Positions 34,424 through 46,915 of a stretch of 64,000 bases of DNA are shown here, piece after piece. Below the pieces are notes generated by a model. It ran no database searches. It saw only the letters and a program-made list of their open reading frames with translations, and was not told the origin of the DNA. The stretch is taken from NCBI GenBank assembly GCA_033980235.1, contig CM067059.1:23733111-23797110 (forward strand), given 5' to 3'. The stretch is from Diadema setosum. Taxonomy: Eukaryota > Echinodermata > Echinoidea > Diadematoida > Diadematidae. The position numbers were made by a program, and so were the translations under genes. Position 1 is the stretch's first letter. Each line of letters opens with the position of its first letter.

Positions 34424-35804
34424 TAGAATTGGAAAATGCGTCTTGGGAAGGTGTTTATAAACAGGTATATGAGGGAATTCTTTAAAAAACAAAGGGTGTG
34501 ACACATTTATAGTGAATAGATATATCTTTTAGCAAGATCAGAAGGGCAGGTACCAGCTTTTTGTGATGTATTATAGGCCTAATGGAATATTTTAGGGATT
34601 ACATAAAGAAGAAGAAGATCATCTGAATACATTTTGTCAAAGTATAGGAACATGAGGGGAGATAATCATCCTTTACCATTTTCTTCAAACTGCATTTGAA
34701 AGGAATTATCAAGGGTACAGGTTGTCAATGGGACAAAATATGCCACCCACCCGCGTCAAAACACCTCAGAAATGGACCCTTACACTGCACATCAGTCTAT
34801 ACGTCTGCACCTATACATAAATGGAGTCAAGCAAGTAAAGCACATATAACTCTGTTGTGTACATCACCAAGAGCGTTTACAAAATATACCAAAATGGGGT
34901 ATTTCGTTTGGTATCAAGTTGCATTATTCTAAATGACGTTTGGAGTAAAAGCTTTTTAAGGTAGTTGAAAATGATAATGAAGTAGCATTGTCCCGAGATG
35001 AGGAATTCAGTTAGACAAATAGAAACAGATTTGATTCTATGTAATCCGCAACACTTTCAAGTAGTAGTCAATGTTGAAAATAATACTAGCGACAGAAACA
35101 AAAAACAAAACAAAACAAAATGCACACAGCTCGGCAAATCTTGCTCTGCATGTAAAAACCTATTGTGTTTAATGATGCATTGCATGAGCCGTAAATGCTT
35201 AGTAAAATATGGGTATTTTGTTCGTCAAAAATTCAGGAACATACCTTGCATGTCTGAGACAGCAACAGATACCGTATGACATGATTGTGCGAAAGGACAT
35301 TTGTATCCAGGTGCTCGTGACCCGACTCCGAACTGGCTTATACGTGTACATATGACACAAAATTCACTTTTACTTCCGAAATCTATAGTTAAACTGCACA
35401 ATAATGATTCAACGCCCTGTACCAATGTAAAGGATTTGAATACTACAGTAGTCATTAAATCTATTTAAACAAGCCTGTACATGTCTGTGTTTGTTTGTTT
35501 GTTTGTTTGCCTGATTGCTTGCTTGCCTGCTTGACTGACTGACTGACTGACAGAAACCCATGAGGAATGTTTTTCTCAGAGGGTTGTCCCGGCGTTGCCC
35601 ATTATACTGTTAGTATAGGGCCTGTTACTGCCTTTTTACATTAAAGGCATTAAGAATAATGGGATGTGATTGCCGAGTATATTCTTAATGTCTATACCAC
35701 AAGATGATTGATGCAGTTGTTAATTTCATGAGCAAACCAATTGGAGAGTTCACTTGTGACAAGACGACAACACCATTTCTTCAAGCTTACTTGTGCTTGT
35801 GATT
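34424..35804. other. Intergenic, nothing recognised
   Basis: No supported gene. Tetranucleotide arrays (GTTT, CTTG, GACT) at 35490-35552. Confidence 0.4.
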
Positions 35805-36352
35805 TACCGTGTGTCTCAAAAAAAAAAACAACTATACACTTTTGAAATGGCTGCCGAATAAGAAATATATGATTCTAGGGGGAAAGATCTATATATACAA
35901 TGGATAGCTTATGGACTCAACTTTCATTATGACACCAAAAAGTCTAAAAATAAATCATGCTTGAATGAGCACTGCTCACTTTTGTAAAGGGTATGAAAAT
36001 TAGGCTGCGCAGGAATTAGACTTTTAAATTTGCGACAGGTGAGTCCGTTGGAGCTTACAAAATTGAAGTTGATATGATAAATTTATGATCAATTGCGATC
36101 AGTTTGGGTTTGCTGAGTGAATTTTATGGTTTATTAAACCAAACGTTTATGCATGAGTAAACCGCAGTTGCATTTATTTTATTGTAGCATTGCAAATTTC
36201 CGTGGTAGACTCAGTGGTGTGTTCATGTGAGTCAGGATGAGGCGATGGTACATGTTGCAATTTCCATGTTACACACTCTTATGTTTTACATCTGTGACTT
36301 AAATGAAAACATTGCAGGTATTTTCAGATTGGTAGACTAGCTCATTGATTAA

Positions 36353-38821
36353 AGCCCCAGTCACATAGAAACACGGATGCTCCAGGATCTACACGGCAAT
36401 GATCCGGGGAGATCCGGGATAGATTTGCCTCGAATGGAGCGTCGACGAGCATTTATGACTGTAAACACGGCATCAACACGGCAGCTACACGGACGAAGCC
36501 GGACGAACACGGCATCTACACGGCGCTAACACGGACCATGCCGGACAAAGCCGGCATCTACACGGTCCATGCAGGCAGAGCACGGCGTCTACACGGACTA
36601 ACACGGCAGCAACACGGACTAACACGGCAGCTACACACATGCCACATCTGCAGACGAAAAGCGAGCAAATTTTTATTTTCATCAGTCTTCTTCGCGTTCT
36701 CGTCACGTCAACATCGCTTTTGCTTTTTGAGTGAATCATCAAAAAATTCACATATCAAACTGATATATATGTTGCATCTGTAGAGGGATCGTATGGGCCG
36801 TTCTCCGAAAAAGTGTGTAATTACAGTTTTACATGTGACAAAAATTCAACATCACAGATTTCATTCATTTTTTACCAATTCAGAAAGTTTAATCTCGTAG
36901 GAACACATAACAATCAATGGTTGATATTTGAAAGCTCTTTTTTTTTCTAGAAACATTTCCAAACGCAGAGTCCTTTTTTTAACTAAGTCATGTTAAAACC
37001 ACATGTCAGATACGTTACCAGAGGTAGCATCTTAGAAAATTGTTCGTCTGCTTATTTCTTGATTCAAAAACAAACATCATGGAAGCATTTTAGAGCAAGC
37101 CTTGACCTAATCTGTAATAAAAAGGATCGTGAGTTTATAAAATGAAGGCGAAATAGAAATCGAGAACATAGTATAATCTATATCGGCTTAAAATATGTTA
37201 ACCTAATTTAACGTTTACCTGCATTTGAATTATATCAATAATCTCATTGTTTATGTATAAAACATTATGAATAAGTATTACACTTCTCATAAATAGAAAA
37301 TGACAGGTAACATCTCTGCCAAATTAAATACATATTGGATCAGAAGAAGACCAGTGTGGTAACATATCCAACGCCAATCATGCCAATAAATTCATTTTAA
37401 CTTGTAAGAAAATTACAATGTGACTATTTTAGTTAAAACACCGCACTGCTAATCGTAAAGAATAAAGAATAAAAAGGAAATAAAGGATAACGAATCGTAT
37501 AGATAGAAGATTATTTAACTCTTCTATCATGTCAATAAAACTTTGAGATATACATGAAATACGAGAACCAACAAACATAAATCCACAATATATTTTTAAT
37601 ATAGTTCAGAAATTTTGTAATTACACGAAAGACAGTAAAAATGAAATTGGAAAAGATATCTATGCAAATAATACACATGAATTCAATTTTCCTTTGTACC
37701 TATCTGTAATATTAGGCCTCAGGAATCGATTAATGATGGTAACGTATCTGACAAAGCATTTATGTTCATTGACACATTTAATTACCGATTTACATCAAAC
37801 CCCGATCACTGAAACATGCGATTCAAAAACCTGATCTTTTTTAACCTTTATGGAGATAAGATGCAAAATAATAATGAACAGAGGTAGACCGTTCATGAAG
37901 TCGCGTTTGCTGTGAAATTGACAACATAAGGCGAGTACTAGACTTTAACCCTTAAAATCCCGGTAAGTTGATTTTTACAGACAAAAAGTCATTGTAATTA
38001 TAAAAAAAAAAACACAAACAACAATGTAGAAATATAATGGATTTGGAACGTATATCTGACTGCACTTTTTGTTAATGGCATAATTCTAAGGGATAGTACA
38101 GTTCTGGTTTAGATGAGGATTAAGGTTTTAACTTTTTGCAAGATAATCGAAATCCACTTATACGACATACTTCCAAGAGCATACAATTCTAAGAGGAATT
38201 AAAAGTTTATTTCATGAAATTCGGTTTAGAAATGGCCGAGATGTCGCAGATAAAGTAAAAGAAAGATGTCCAAATAAAAGTAGATGGGCTATCATATTTT
38301 GTTAGGACCTCTTTCTTTTACTTTAGAGTTTGGATATTTCGACCATTTCAAAACCGATTTTCATAAAACTTTGAATTCCTCTTGGAACTGCATGTTCTCT
38401 TGGCAACTTCAATTTCATCTCATCATCCATGGTGAGGCAGCGCCTGTGGCAGCAGAGAGAATTAAGATGATGTTGAAATCTCCCCCATTTTATAGGGAAG
38501 TCGAGCGGGTCCGTGTGATCTTGATGTGAAAAGAAAAGTGATGGACTGCCAAGGATACTCCCGGCACCTACACGGTCGTTCTAGGCATCAACACGGACCT
38601 TCCCGGCATTTACACGGCAGCCACACGGACCACCCCGGATTGCTCTGCCAACACGGCAATCCCCGGATGACGCCGGATGTTTTTAACATCCAAAAGTTGC
38701 CGTGTTGGCATCCCGGATGTCCCCGGATGTCCCCGGCGTCAACACGGATCTCTCCCCGGATCACCCCGGATCAGATCCGGGGTGGTCCGGGGTGGTCCGG
38801 GATGTCTATGTGACTGGGGCT
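36353..38821. mobile_element. Inner element with AGCCCCAGTCACATAG ends
   Basis: The ends AGCCCCAGTCACATAGA and TCTATGTGACTGGGGCT are inverted. Next to both ends lie arrays of ~12-bp units of the type ACACGGCAGCTACACGGAC (36360-36645 and 38545-38800), in the same orientation on the + strand. A 355-bp member of the family lies in TMX1 (61807-62161). The interior (36650-38540) is AT-rich without a recognisable gene and includes a piece of another MITE family (38085-38420). The ends fit a PIF/Harbinger-like or other TA-type element; the superfamily is not certain. Confidence 0.8.
38085..38420. mobile_element. Partial foldback MITE, TACAGTTCTGG family
   Basis: TAAGGGATAGTACAGTTCTG and the following ~150 bp match the left arm of the complete element at 55991-56386. 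An inverted arm follows (AAACCGATTTTCATAAAACT near 38350 against its complement near 38215). The right terminus is missing or too diverged to find. Confidence 0.65.
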
Positions 38822-39316
38822 TTACTTAATAACCTGATGGGGATTATGTAAATTAATTATTCAAATAAATTATGTGGAAAAAGGAATGTCACAGCTAAAA
38901 GTTTTTACTGCCAGCAACTTTATTTTTCAGGTTACCCATTGACCTGAAGAATAAATAGCTGACATCTTTAACATTCTTTTTTTTTTTTTTGGACATTCCA
39001 TTATTGAATATTCAGTGTTACATCATCCCAACCTATCATAATTTTATTATCAACTTCAGTTTTGTAAGCTCCAACGGACTCACCTCTCGCAAAATTGGAA
39101 GGCTAATTCCTGCGCAGCCTAATTTTCATACCCTTTGCAAAAGTGAGCAGTGCTCATCTAAGCATGCAATATTTTCAGACTTTTTGGTATCATATTATTA
39201 TGAAAGTGTAGTCCATAAGCTATCCATACATATAAACCTTTCCGCCAGAATTGTATACTATATCTTTTTATTCGGCGGGCATTTCAAAAGTGTATAATCT
39301 TTTTAGACACACGGTA

Positions 39317-40544
39317 TATCACGTTATTCGATGAAAATATGCAAAACTTATCATTTTTTATTTGTCTCCTTATCATTCTAAATATGTCTGTCCTTTGAAG
39401 GTTTATTTTAATTATATTCGTCTGACTTTTCCATTATGTTGCCTAATTGATTGCAGGTGTCACATAGTTTGGAATGGCTCTGTAAAGCTGTCTGTTACAT
39501 GCTTGTTAAGATTGATCTATATATTCAAGTATGCTTTAAAAATGAAATGGTAAATTTACATTTTAAATTTTTACACCTTCAAACGTCAAATTTGATCATC
39601 AAAATGTTGGATTTACCATTTCTTAACTGGTAGGCTTAGTTCAACATTTTAAGTGCTAAATTTAACATTTTGAGTGTTAAATTTAACATTCAACAAAAGG
39701 CTGGAGGAGTGACAGCATTTAAAATTTGAATTCACCATTATTTTTACTTTTTAGAGTGTATATAATCATAGGGTGCATTACGGAATCATTAATGACTGCT
39801 TTCGTCACGAGAGTGAGCGAATCATCGTAGTAATATGAATACAACCCTCTTAAGTACAAGGATTAAGGTTTTCATTTGATAAATAATTGATTCTGCAAAA
39901 GACCAAGAAGAAATATGATGACATATTTGTGCTCCGTTTCCCCTCTTTGTTATCTTCTTCTTTCTCTTCTTCTTCTTCTTACTCTTCCTCCTTCTCTGGT
40001 CCTCCCATTTCTTCTTCATCTTCTTCACCGAGATGGCTGCAATATTAGACTCCACACCTGCATAAATTGGCCCAAGCATTGATATGTATACATTGTATTC
40101 GAACTCAGTACACGTATAACATGGCCTGCGGAACCGGTAGGGGGGGGGGGGGTGGCGCTCGGGCCTTCCACTTTTTGTGCACCATACAAAGGAATACATA
40201 AGGCGTCATCACTTTGGGCCCCCCCGCCCCCCCACTCTTTTTTTTAAAACCCGGAAATACGTAAGTGACACTAATAGAAATAGATAGAGATCTAAAAGGT
40301 ACTAGCCCACTTTTTGTAAACCTGCAGCAATTGGTCTCATAGTTAGCATGGAGTTTGGGTATGATTGTAGTAACACCTGTGCAAAATTTCGTTCCAATTA
40401 GTCCATTACTTTCATAAAAATAAATGAAAATGCACCGTATGCATGCGTATAACGCTCGCTAGCTCCGGTCCACGTACGTACTATACATACTTGCATGCGA
40501 TAGAGTGGTCATGTGTAAGTTACAATCATGTACGTACTAGTAGC
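39317..40544. other. Intergenic, nothing recognised
   Basis: AT-rich. A cluster of AAATTTAACATTTT-like direct and inverted words lies at 39540-39700, a pyrimidine-rich TTC tract at 39955-40025, and a 13-base G run at 40140-40152. Confidence 0.4.
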
Positions 40545-41140
40545 TAGCCCCGGAGACCGCGCCGCAAGGCGCGGTCCTGGCGGCTACCTCGCAGCTGAGC
40601 GGGAGCAAAAATCACTGCTACATTCACGGCGACTTCACAAATAAAGCACGGCTAAATTTCTATCATAAACACAGTGACAATTAATACATTACCTTTTCGA
40701 CTTGGTTTTTCTCACCCATTTATCTAGATACTGCAAACTTTTCTACATTTTTTAGGAGTAATAAGCGGCCTGCCCTACAGTGCAACAGTGGAGAGACTTG
40801 CTGCTATATCAATTAGTACGCATTACGCATGCTCTCAATGCACTGCACTGCATGCATGCTGTGCGCCTGTGCAAGTGATTGTGAGTTTCTGTGAGCATCG
40901 GTGAGCTGAAGATATTCGCGTTATAAGACAACATTTTCTGCATCTTAAGCAATGAAATGCATCAAACAGTCGCCGAAATTAATCATTTAGGTTTAATCGA
41001 CCCATGTAAGTATTCCTAGTAGTTTTTGTTGAAAAATTAAGGAAATATAGCGTCGAAACGGCACCCGTTTTGTACAACTCCTCGATCTGAATGCGAAAAC
41101 GGCACAGCCCCAACGCTGCACGTTGGGGCTGGTCGCAGTT
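40545..41140 (+). repeat. Dispersed ~600-bp repeat, copy A
   Basis: From GGCGGCTACCTCGCAGCTGA (40579) to GGTCGCAGTTA this matches 54495-55207 in the same orientation and at similar length. A 9-bp stem with a GCAA loop (40555-40576) precedes it here but not in copy B. Near the 3' end both copies have a hairpin at the same place (here 41106-41130, a 10-bp perfect stem) built from different bases. No coding frame is shared. The class is unknown: a non-autonomous transposon or a SINE-like RNA. Confidence 0.75.
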
Positions 41141-41454
41141 AGTACGTAGCTAGCCCGCGCTCGTATAATTCGATTTTGGGTCGGGTTGACCCGGTTTGAA
41201 AATTGATTTTAAAACGATGATTTTTCTCTCTTTTATCGAATGGTATAGACAAAGAGCAACAGGTGAGGTATGTTACTGTTATTATGTATTTATAACTTGT
41301 ACTTGAAGTCATATTGGACCTATTTTATGCAGTTTTGATTTTCGTGGGTTTGCAAAAGTGGGCTAGTACCTTTAAAGTGTGAGCGCGGAAAGGTTATGTT
41401 TTTCCGCTGAAGACTTTTTTTTTTTTTGCTTGTCAGTTGAAGAATTATTATTAT

Positions 41455-41625
41455 TAGACGAATTGACTGTAGACCAATAAACCAAATAACAATTAGACCA
41501 AACAGTAATTGGACGAAAGATGACTAGACCAACTGGTTATAAGACCAACTGGTTATAAGACCAACTGATATTAAACAGTCTATTAGACCAACTGGCTGTG
41601 TACCAAGTGGTAATACAGTGTAAAC
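41455..41625. repeat. Degenerate AGACCAACTGGT short repeats
   Basis: Six or more imperfect copies of a 14-17 bp word (ATAAGACCAACTGGTT and variants such as ATTAGACCAACTGGCT), all in one orientation. Confidence 0.75.
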
Positions 41626-41715
41626 CGATCCGGACGATAGCCTCTTTGAAATGGTTGTTTGAAGGTAAAATATAAATTCAAAACTCGTCTTTTAATATTA
41701 CATGAGAAAAAGTAC

Positions 41716-41920
41716 CAACGCACCCTTTCGGCAAAACCGGGGGGGGGGGGGGGGGGGGCCTTTGGACGAAGGGTGGGGTTCCAGTCAACGCGACGCGACC
41801 CAACGCTCCCAACGCACCCTTTCGACAAAACCGGGGGGGGGGGGGGGGGCTTTGGACGAAGGGTGGTGTTCCCATTAACGCGACGCGCCACCACGCAACC
41901 CACCTCGGCACAAGCCCTTT
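41716..41920. repeat. Two tandem ~103-bp units with long G-runs
   Basis: CAACGCACCCTTTCG starts at about 41716 and again at about 41810. Each unit has AAAACC followed by a G run (20 and 17 bases), TTTGGACGAAGGGTGG and a GCGACGCG block. The G-runs lie at equivalent positions. Open frames across this block are repeat translations, not genes. Confidence 0.85.
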
Positions 41921-41999
41921 CAATGGGTCATGCAATGAGCCAGGTGCGTTGCTATGTCAGTGCATGAATTATCTTTTGTTAGGCATTATTCAAGCCCCC

Positions 42000-42480
42000 C
42001 CCCCCCATTTAGAAATTACCATAAAAATACAGTACCCAAACCAAATTATAGTCTATACACAGGTATAGAACCATAAAGACTTGCATAAATTATATTTATT
42101 ATTGTTTAAATGTTCTATAAGGTTTTATATTCAATTTAATTCAATTCAAAGGTTTTATTTTCACTTCTTTCAACAAAATGTACAAAAAGTATAAATTCAA
42201 CATGCATTTGAAGGAATGATACATGGATAGCAAAGAATAACATACATTTTACAGTAGTCATTACAAAGTGAGGCATTTTCCATACAAACATTCATACATT
42301 CTGCGAAAAAAAGTGGAGGTACCCACTCAAAGACTGTGCTTGTACTATGTGGACACCTCACATGGAAAAAATAGGTGAATAGCTTAACTACAAGTGTGTG
42401 GGAAATGAGAAAAGAATGAGAAAACAGGGAGAAAGAAGAAGCATGAGTTATAAAGAGACGAGACTACTAAAATTAAAAAG
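42000..42480 (-). repeat. Possible minus-strand LINE/SINE 3' end
   Basis: ATTCAATTTAATTCAATTCA at 42130-42150 read on the minus strand is an A/T-rich pentamer tail of the kind that ends CR1/L2-like retroelements. The body to its right is AT-rich without coding. Confidence 0.3.
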
Positions 42481-42696
42481 CCTTGATCAATCGATATACA
42501 TTAAATATGTTCATGTATTCTTGGCTTTTCATTTCAAGAAATTTTAGATTGTATAAAGTCAATCAGCAGTGCATCCAAACAACACAACCGCAATCGAAAC
42601 AGCCTGTACTCCTTAATGACACCGCATGCACTAAAAAGAAGAACGCCCCAACACTAATTACACAATGCATCAAATTAAAGACAAACTGATATAGTG

Positions 42697-43018
42697 CGTA
42701 AGCGGATCCTGAGGGGTGCGTGCCCCCCTCCCCCTATTTTTTTTTTTTGGTTAAAGCAAAAGAAATATAAAGAAAAAATGAAAGGGGTCGCGCCAGCGCC
42801 CCCCCCCCCTTTAATTTTTTGAAGATAGCATCTTAGTGGGAGCAGAAAATTGCGTTGAAGCACTTTTTTTCTTTTGTTGCTCGTCAGCCGGTGAAACCCG
42901 GAAGTGGCATGAGAAATGGAAAAATTTCGCGCTGAAGCGTCAGCGGATGAAACCCGGAAGTGGCACCAGAAATATTTTGGCGCCCCCCCCCCCCCTCTTT
43001 TCGGACCCACCCCTGTAG
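42697..43018. mobile_element. Diverged GCGGATCC foldback MITE
   Basis: Left end AAGCGGATCCTGAGGGG, right end TCGGACCCACCCCTGTAG, with long C runs near 42799-42809 and 42985-42997. Two related segments with AAACCCGGAAGTGGCA (42894 and 42949) show an internal duplication. Same family as 12402-12570. Confidence 0.6.
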
Positions 43019-43083
43019 TGATCTCAAATAGTTCCGCAAAAGTAAACCAATAAGATAGCAATACATGACAAACAAGACGTATT

Positions 43084-43084
<1 letters not shown>

Positions 43085-43116
<32 letters not shown>

Positions 43117-43125
43117 AAAGACGTA

Positions 43126-43177
<52 letters not shown>

Positions 43178-43200
43178 TATATATATTATATATATATATG
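43085..43200. repeat. ATCT and TA microsatellites
   Basis: A tetranucleotide array (43085-43117) and, after a short gap, a TA array that runs to the LINE fragment. Confidence 0.9.
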
Positions 43201-44040
43201 TATTATTCGCGGACGATACCAGTGTCTTCTACTCTCACAACTGTTTAAACACACTAGTTGATATACTTAATTCTGAGCTTGCAAAAATTTCTAAATGGTT
43301 TAAATGCAATAAATTATCATTAAATATAGATAAAACGTGTTTTATAAACTTCAATACTTCACATTTGCAACCGATAATGCCTAATAACATTATTATTGAT
43401 GGTATGCCCATTATTGGAAAAAAATCAACCAAGTTCTTAGGGATAACCCTTGACTCCAACTTAAATTGGAATAACCACATTGACAATATAATCACATTAA
43501 TATCCAAAGCCATTTGAATACTTCGGAGATTAAAATATTTTGTAACGGAAAAAGTACTCATTATGATATACAATGCATTAATCTTACCGTACATTAATTA
43601 TTGTAATGTTGTCTGGGGAAACTGTAATAAAACCAAAGTAAATGTTATTTTTCTTTTACAGAAAAAGGCAATAAGAATATGTACCAACTCACATTATCTA
43701 GAACATACTGATCCATTATTCCTTAGACTAAAAGTTCTTAAAGTTGACGACATACACAAATTTCAAACAGCAATATTTATGTTCAAATACACGCAAAATC
43801 TACTCCCACTCTTCCACAACGCATTTTCCCTTAACAGGGATGTCCATGCTTACCCCACGCGCCATCGTAATGATTTCCATTTGAATAACCCTAAACTCCT
43901 ATTAGCTCAAAAATCAATTCGGCATAACGGGCCTGATATTTGGAATTCACTCCCTCTCCACATAAAACAGTGCACATCTCTCTATTCCTTTAAGGCAAAT
44001 ACAAAGAAATATTTCTTGGCACAATATCATACGGTACAGT
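43201..44040 (+). pseudogene. 5'-truncated LINE, reverse transcriptase C-terminal half
   Basis: Coding homology begins at the catalytic FADDTSVFYSH box right after a TA array, so everything upstream in the LINE is missing. The frame continues through LSLNIDKT, KFLGITLD, an in-frame TGA at 43515-43517, then 159 open codons with LPYINYCNVVWGN, LQKKAIRIC, HTDPLFLRLKVLK and GPDIWNSLP to a stop at 44042. It belongs to the same superfamily as the element at 16.5 kb but is clearly a different family by sequence. Confidence 0.88.
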
Positions 44041-44605
44041 AATCATTAAACATGTACCTCTTATACTCAACAACAAGGCAATATTTGGTCCACCCCCTTT
44101 TCCTTTTCTTTTACTTTGCTGCTTGACCCTTCGCCCATATTATAACATATCCAATCATTTTCTTAGAAGTGCTGACCATCAACACTTTCGCGCTTCATCA
44201 CCTGCACACGCACTCACAGGCACCACTCCTGTTTACCAAGTTATTGTATAAAGCTGGATTTACACGCACTTTAACATGGCCCATCTGTATTAGTGTTCAA
44301 GTACTACAATAAAAAATGGTAATTTAACTCTGGCTGTCCGTCTGTTCAAGCACGGCTTATAACGGCGGCCCTCTGCATCATATGTATATATTATATATTG
44401 TACTGTGAATTAAGTCATTATTGGCCATATAAACATTTTGTATGTTATTTAACGTTTCATTTGTCTTTATATACAAAACATGACTTATTACTATGTAATA
44501 TGTCAATAATTTTCAGAATTGTATTTGTGTAATTGAACCTGCCTTTGTTATTTTTGTTATTCTGAAAGAAAACATGAAATGCAGAAAATAAAATCTTTTC
44601 AAACA

Positions 44606-44606
<1 letters not shown>
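44041..44606 (+). repeat. Presumed 3' region of the truncated LINE
   Basis: Non-coding DNA following the reverse transcriptase stop. AATAAAATC occurs near 44587, immediately before a TA array, so the element probably ends there. Confidence 0.5.
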
Positions 44607-44658
<52 letters not shown>

Positions 44659-44661
44659 CAA

Positions 44662-44694
<33 letters not shown>

Positions 44695-44700
44695 ATTATG

Positions 44701-44738
<38 letters not shown>
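44607..44738. repeat. TA array followed by GA repeats
   Basis: TA dinucleotides with a few interruptions, ending in seven to eight GA units. This mirrors the TA array at the other end of the LINE fragment. Confidence 0.9.
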
Positions 44739-45864
44739 TACAATGTTTATATTATCGGCTTCAATGTAGTCGAAATTGTTTTTCTCGAAGGTGCCAATCA
44801 ACCTTTCCTTAGTGCTTGTTTGTATACGCGGTGGCTAATGTGCCTGTGTATGTCTGCCATTTTTCCCTCAATGCTCCTAATGAATTCAAATTTTAAGTAG
44901 GCCTACCGTAAGATAAACAGGTGGACCTATCATACGGCAAAATAAATCTTCATCATAAACCGGGCGAAAGCCCAATCTATAAAGCTAAGTGAAAAAGACA
45001 CACATACACGGCTTATATACAAGCTAACTAAATTCAAGACTTCTACTTCAAAATGAACGCACTTATTTGGAACATGGTTGCCTTTTCACGAATATGAATG
45101 ACCTTTTAGTGAGAGAGAAGCAGAGAAAAGTTGAGCTGCTACGGTTGTACAACCTAAACGACGAGATTCCGTCTCCCAAGCTTGAAATGAATTTGAATGT
45201 TCATTGCTGAAATGCGCGTGCTCATATCTAACCATTGATTGCTCCGATAGTGAATATGAAAGACGGGATTTTGAATCTGGTTACTGATTCGGTGCTGTGA
45301 CAGAGGAATGCTTAAAATTGAATGCCGGAATGAGAACATGAAGGAAAAAAATTACCGGGTATGAAATTGACCGGGAAAACCTATACAGGGCCTCTCCATT
45401 ATCATTATCATTGTTACATGACTGGTCGGAACTGGAGGGCCTTCCGGCGAGTTTCGACAAAGTAAGTGTTATCTACGATGTTACCCGAAATGAAACGACA
45501 AAGCCTACTCGCGTAATTTCTGCATGTCAGTAGGCCTACGTAGAAAATAACAAGAGACTGAAGAAAAAATTTGAACTAAACGTCAAAGCAATTAAACAGT
45601 AGAGAGTAAAACAACAAACTAGTGAATCGCGTTCGGGTATTTTCGCAAGAGTGCATGTGAAATGGGGGGAGGGGGGCTGAGTGAGATGGTAAAAGTCATA
45701 ACAGACAATCAGAATGTGCATGCTACTCAGTAGGCCTACTCTTATACTAGTAAGGTAATGTTCAACCATAGAGCTCTATTATAAATACAGCTCTATGTGT
45801 TCAACGGATGTTTCAATTTCCTACGCTGAACTCTATTCATGTTTGACCAAGATTAATACAATAT
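44739..45864. other. Unique spacer, nothing recognised
   Basis: No supported gene or repeat between the LINE and the large foldback element. Confidence 0.4.
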
Positions 45865-46915
45865 TAGTCCGGGAGCCAGCGGGGGTCAGCCTAGCTGAAA
45901 AGGTTACCAATTTTTATGTGTATAGCAATTTAGTACATATGCCCCTGAGTATGGAAATGTACGTCTGGCTGGTCATCGGTGGTGGGTGTGGCCAGGAGGG
46001 CCACAAAAAGGGCCCCCCAAAATTAGGCTAGCCTAGCTGGAAAAGTAACCTCATGAAAACAACTGGAACTTGTTCGTTACACTTACAGGATAAATGAATG
46101 ACCATTGCCAGACGTTTTAAGTGGTGGGGGGTAGCCGCCAGACGCTCTTAAAGGCCCAACTCCAGCTAGGCTAGCCTAGCTGAAAAAGTAACCTCATGAA
46201 AACCACTGGAACTTGTTCGTTACACTTACAGGATAAATGAATGACCATTGCCAGACGTTTTAAGTGGTGGGGGGTAGCCGACAGACGCCCTTAAAGGCCC
46301 AAATTTTTCCAGCTAGGCTAGCCTAGCTGAAAAAGTAACCTAATGAAACCCACTGGAACTTGTTCGTTACACTTACAGGATAAATGAATGACCATTGCCA
46401 GACGTTTTAAGTGGTGGGGGGTAGCCGCCAGACGCCCTTAAAGACCCACATTTTTCCACCTAGGCTTGCCTAGCTGAACAAGTAACCTTGTGAAACCCAC
46501 TGGAACTTGTTCTTTACACTTACAGGATATATTATGCATGACCGTTGCCAGACGTTTTAAATGGTGGTGGTGGTGGGGGGGGGGGGGGGGGGCAGCTGCC
46601 AGACGCCCTCAAAGACCGGCTAGACTAGCCTATATATAGCTGGAAAAATAACCTCCTGAAACCCACTGGAACTTGTTCTTGTGATACACTCAAAGGATAG
46701 TTGAATGATTGTTGCCAGACAATAGCATCCAGACGCCCCAAAGACCAAACTCTTACCAGCTAGGCTAGCCTAGCTGAAAATTAGGAAAGTAACCCCATGA
46801 AACCCACTGGAACTTGTTCTTACACTTACAGAATAAATGCATGACCGTTGCCAGACGCTTTAAGTGGTGGGGCGTAGCCCCCCAGACGCTCTGAAAGACC
46901 CAATTATCACAAATT
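45865..46915 (+). repeat. Left arm of the giant foldback
   Basis: Outer unique part 45865-46022, then units starting near 46025, 46163, 46310, 46459, 46615 and 46758. Outer units are nearly identical to each other; inner units are more diverged, one has a 18-base G run (46575-46592), and the next has a rearranged centre. Confidence 0.88.

Larger units (their letters stand above)
35805..39316. mobile_element. Outer inverted-repeat element, TACCGTGTGTCT ends
   Basis: TACCGTGTGTCT at 35805-35816 is mirrored by AGACACACGGTA at 39305-39316. About 270 bp at each end (35805-36075 and 39043-39316) are inverted copies with moderate divergence, including the shared segment around GGAATTAG, CTGCGCAG and GCAGTGCTCA. 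The centre is occupied by a second, unrelated element (36353-38821), without which the outer element would be about 1.04 kb. No transposase is seen. Confidence 0.82.

Noticed and set aside
41583..41967. Pro- and Gly-rich ORFs on both strands
   Set aside because: They come from G/C homopolymers and the tandem 103-bp units.
43235..43594. Minus-strand 119-codon ORF over the truncated LINE
   Set aside because: It is the complement of recognisable reverse transcriptase coding and has no motif of its own.
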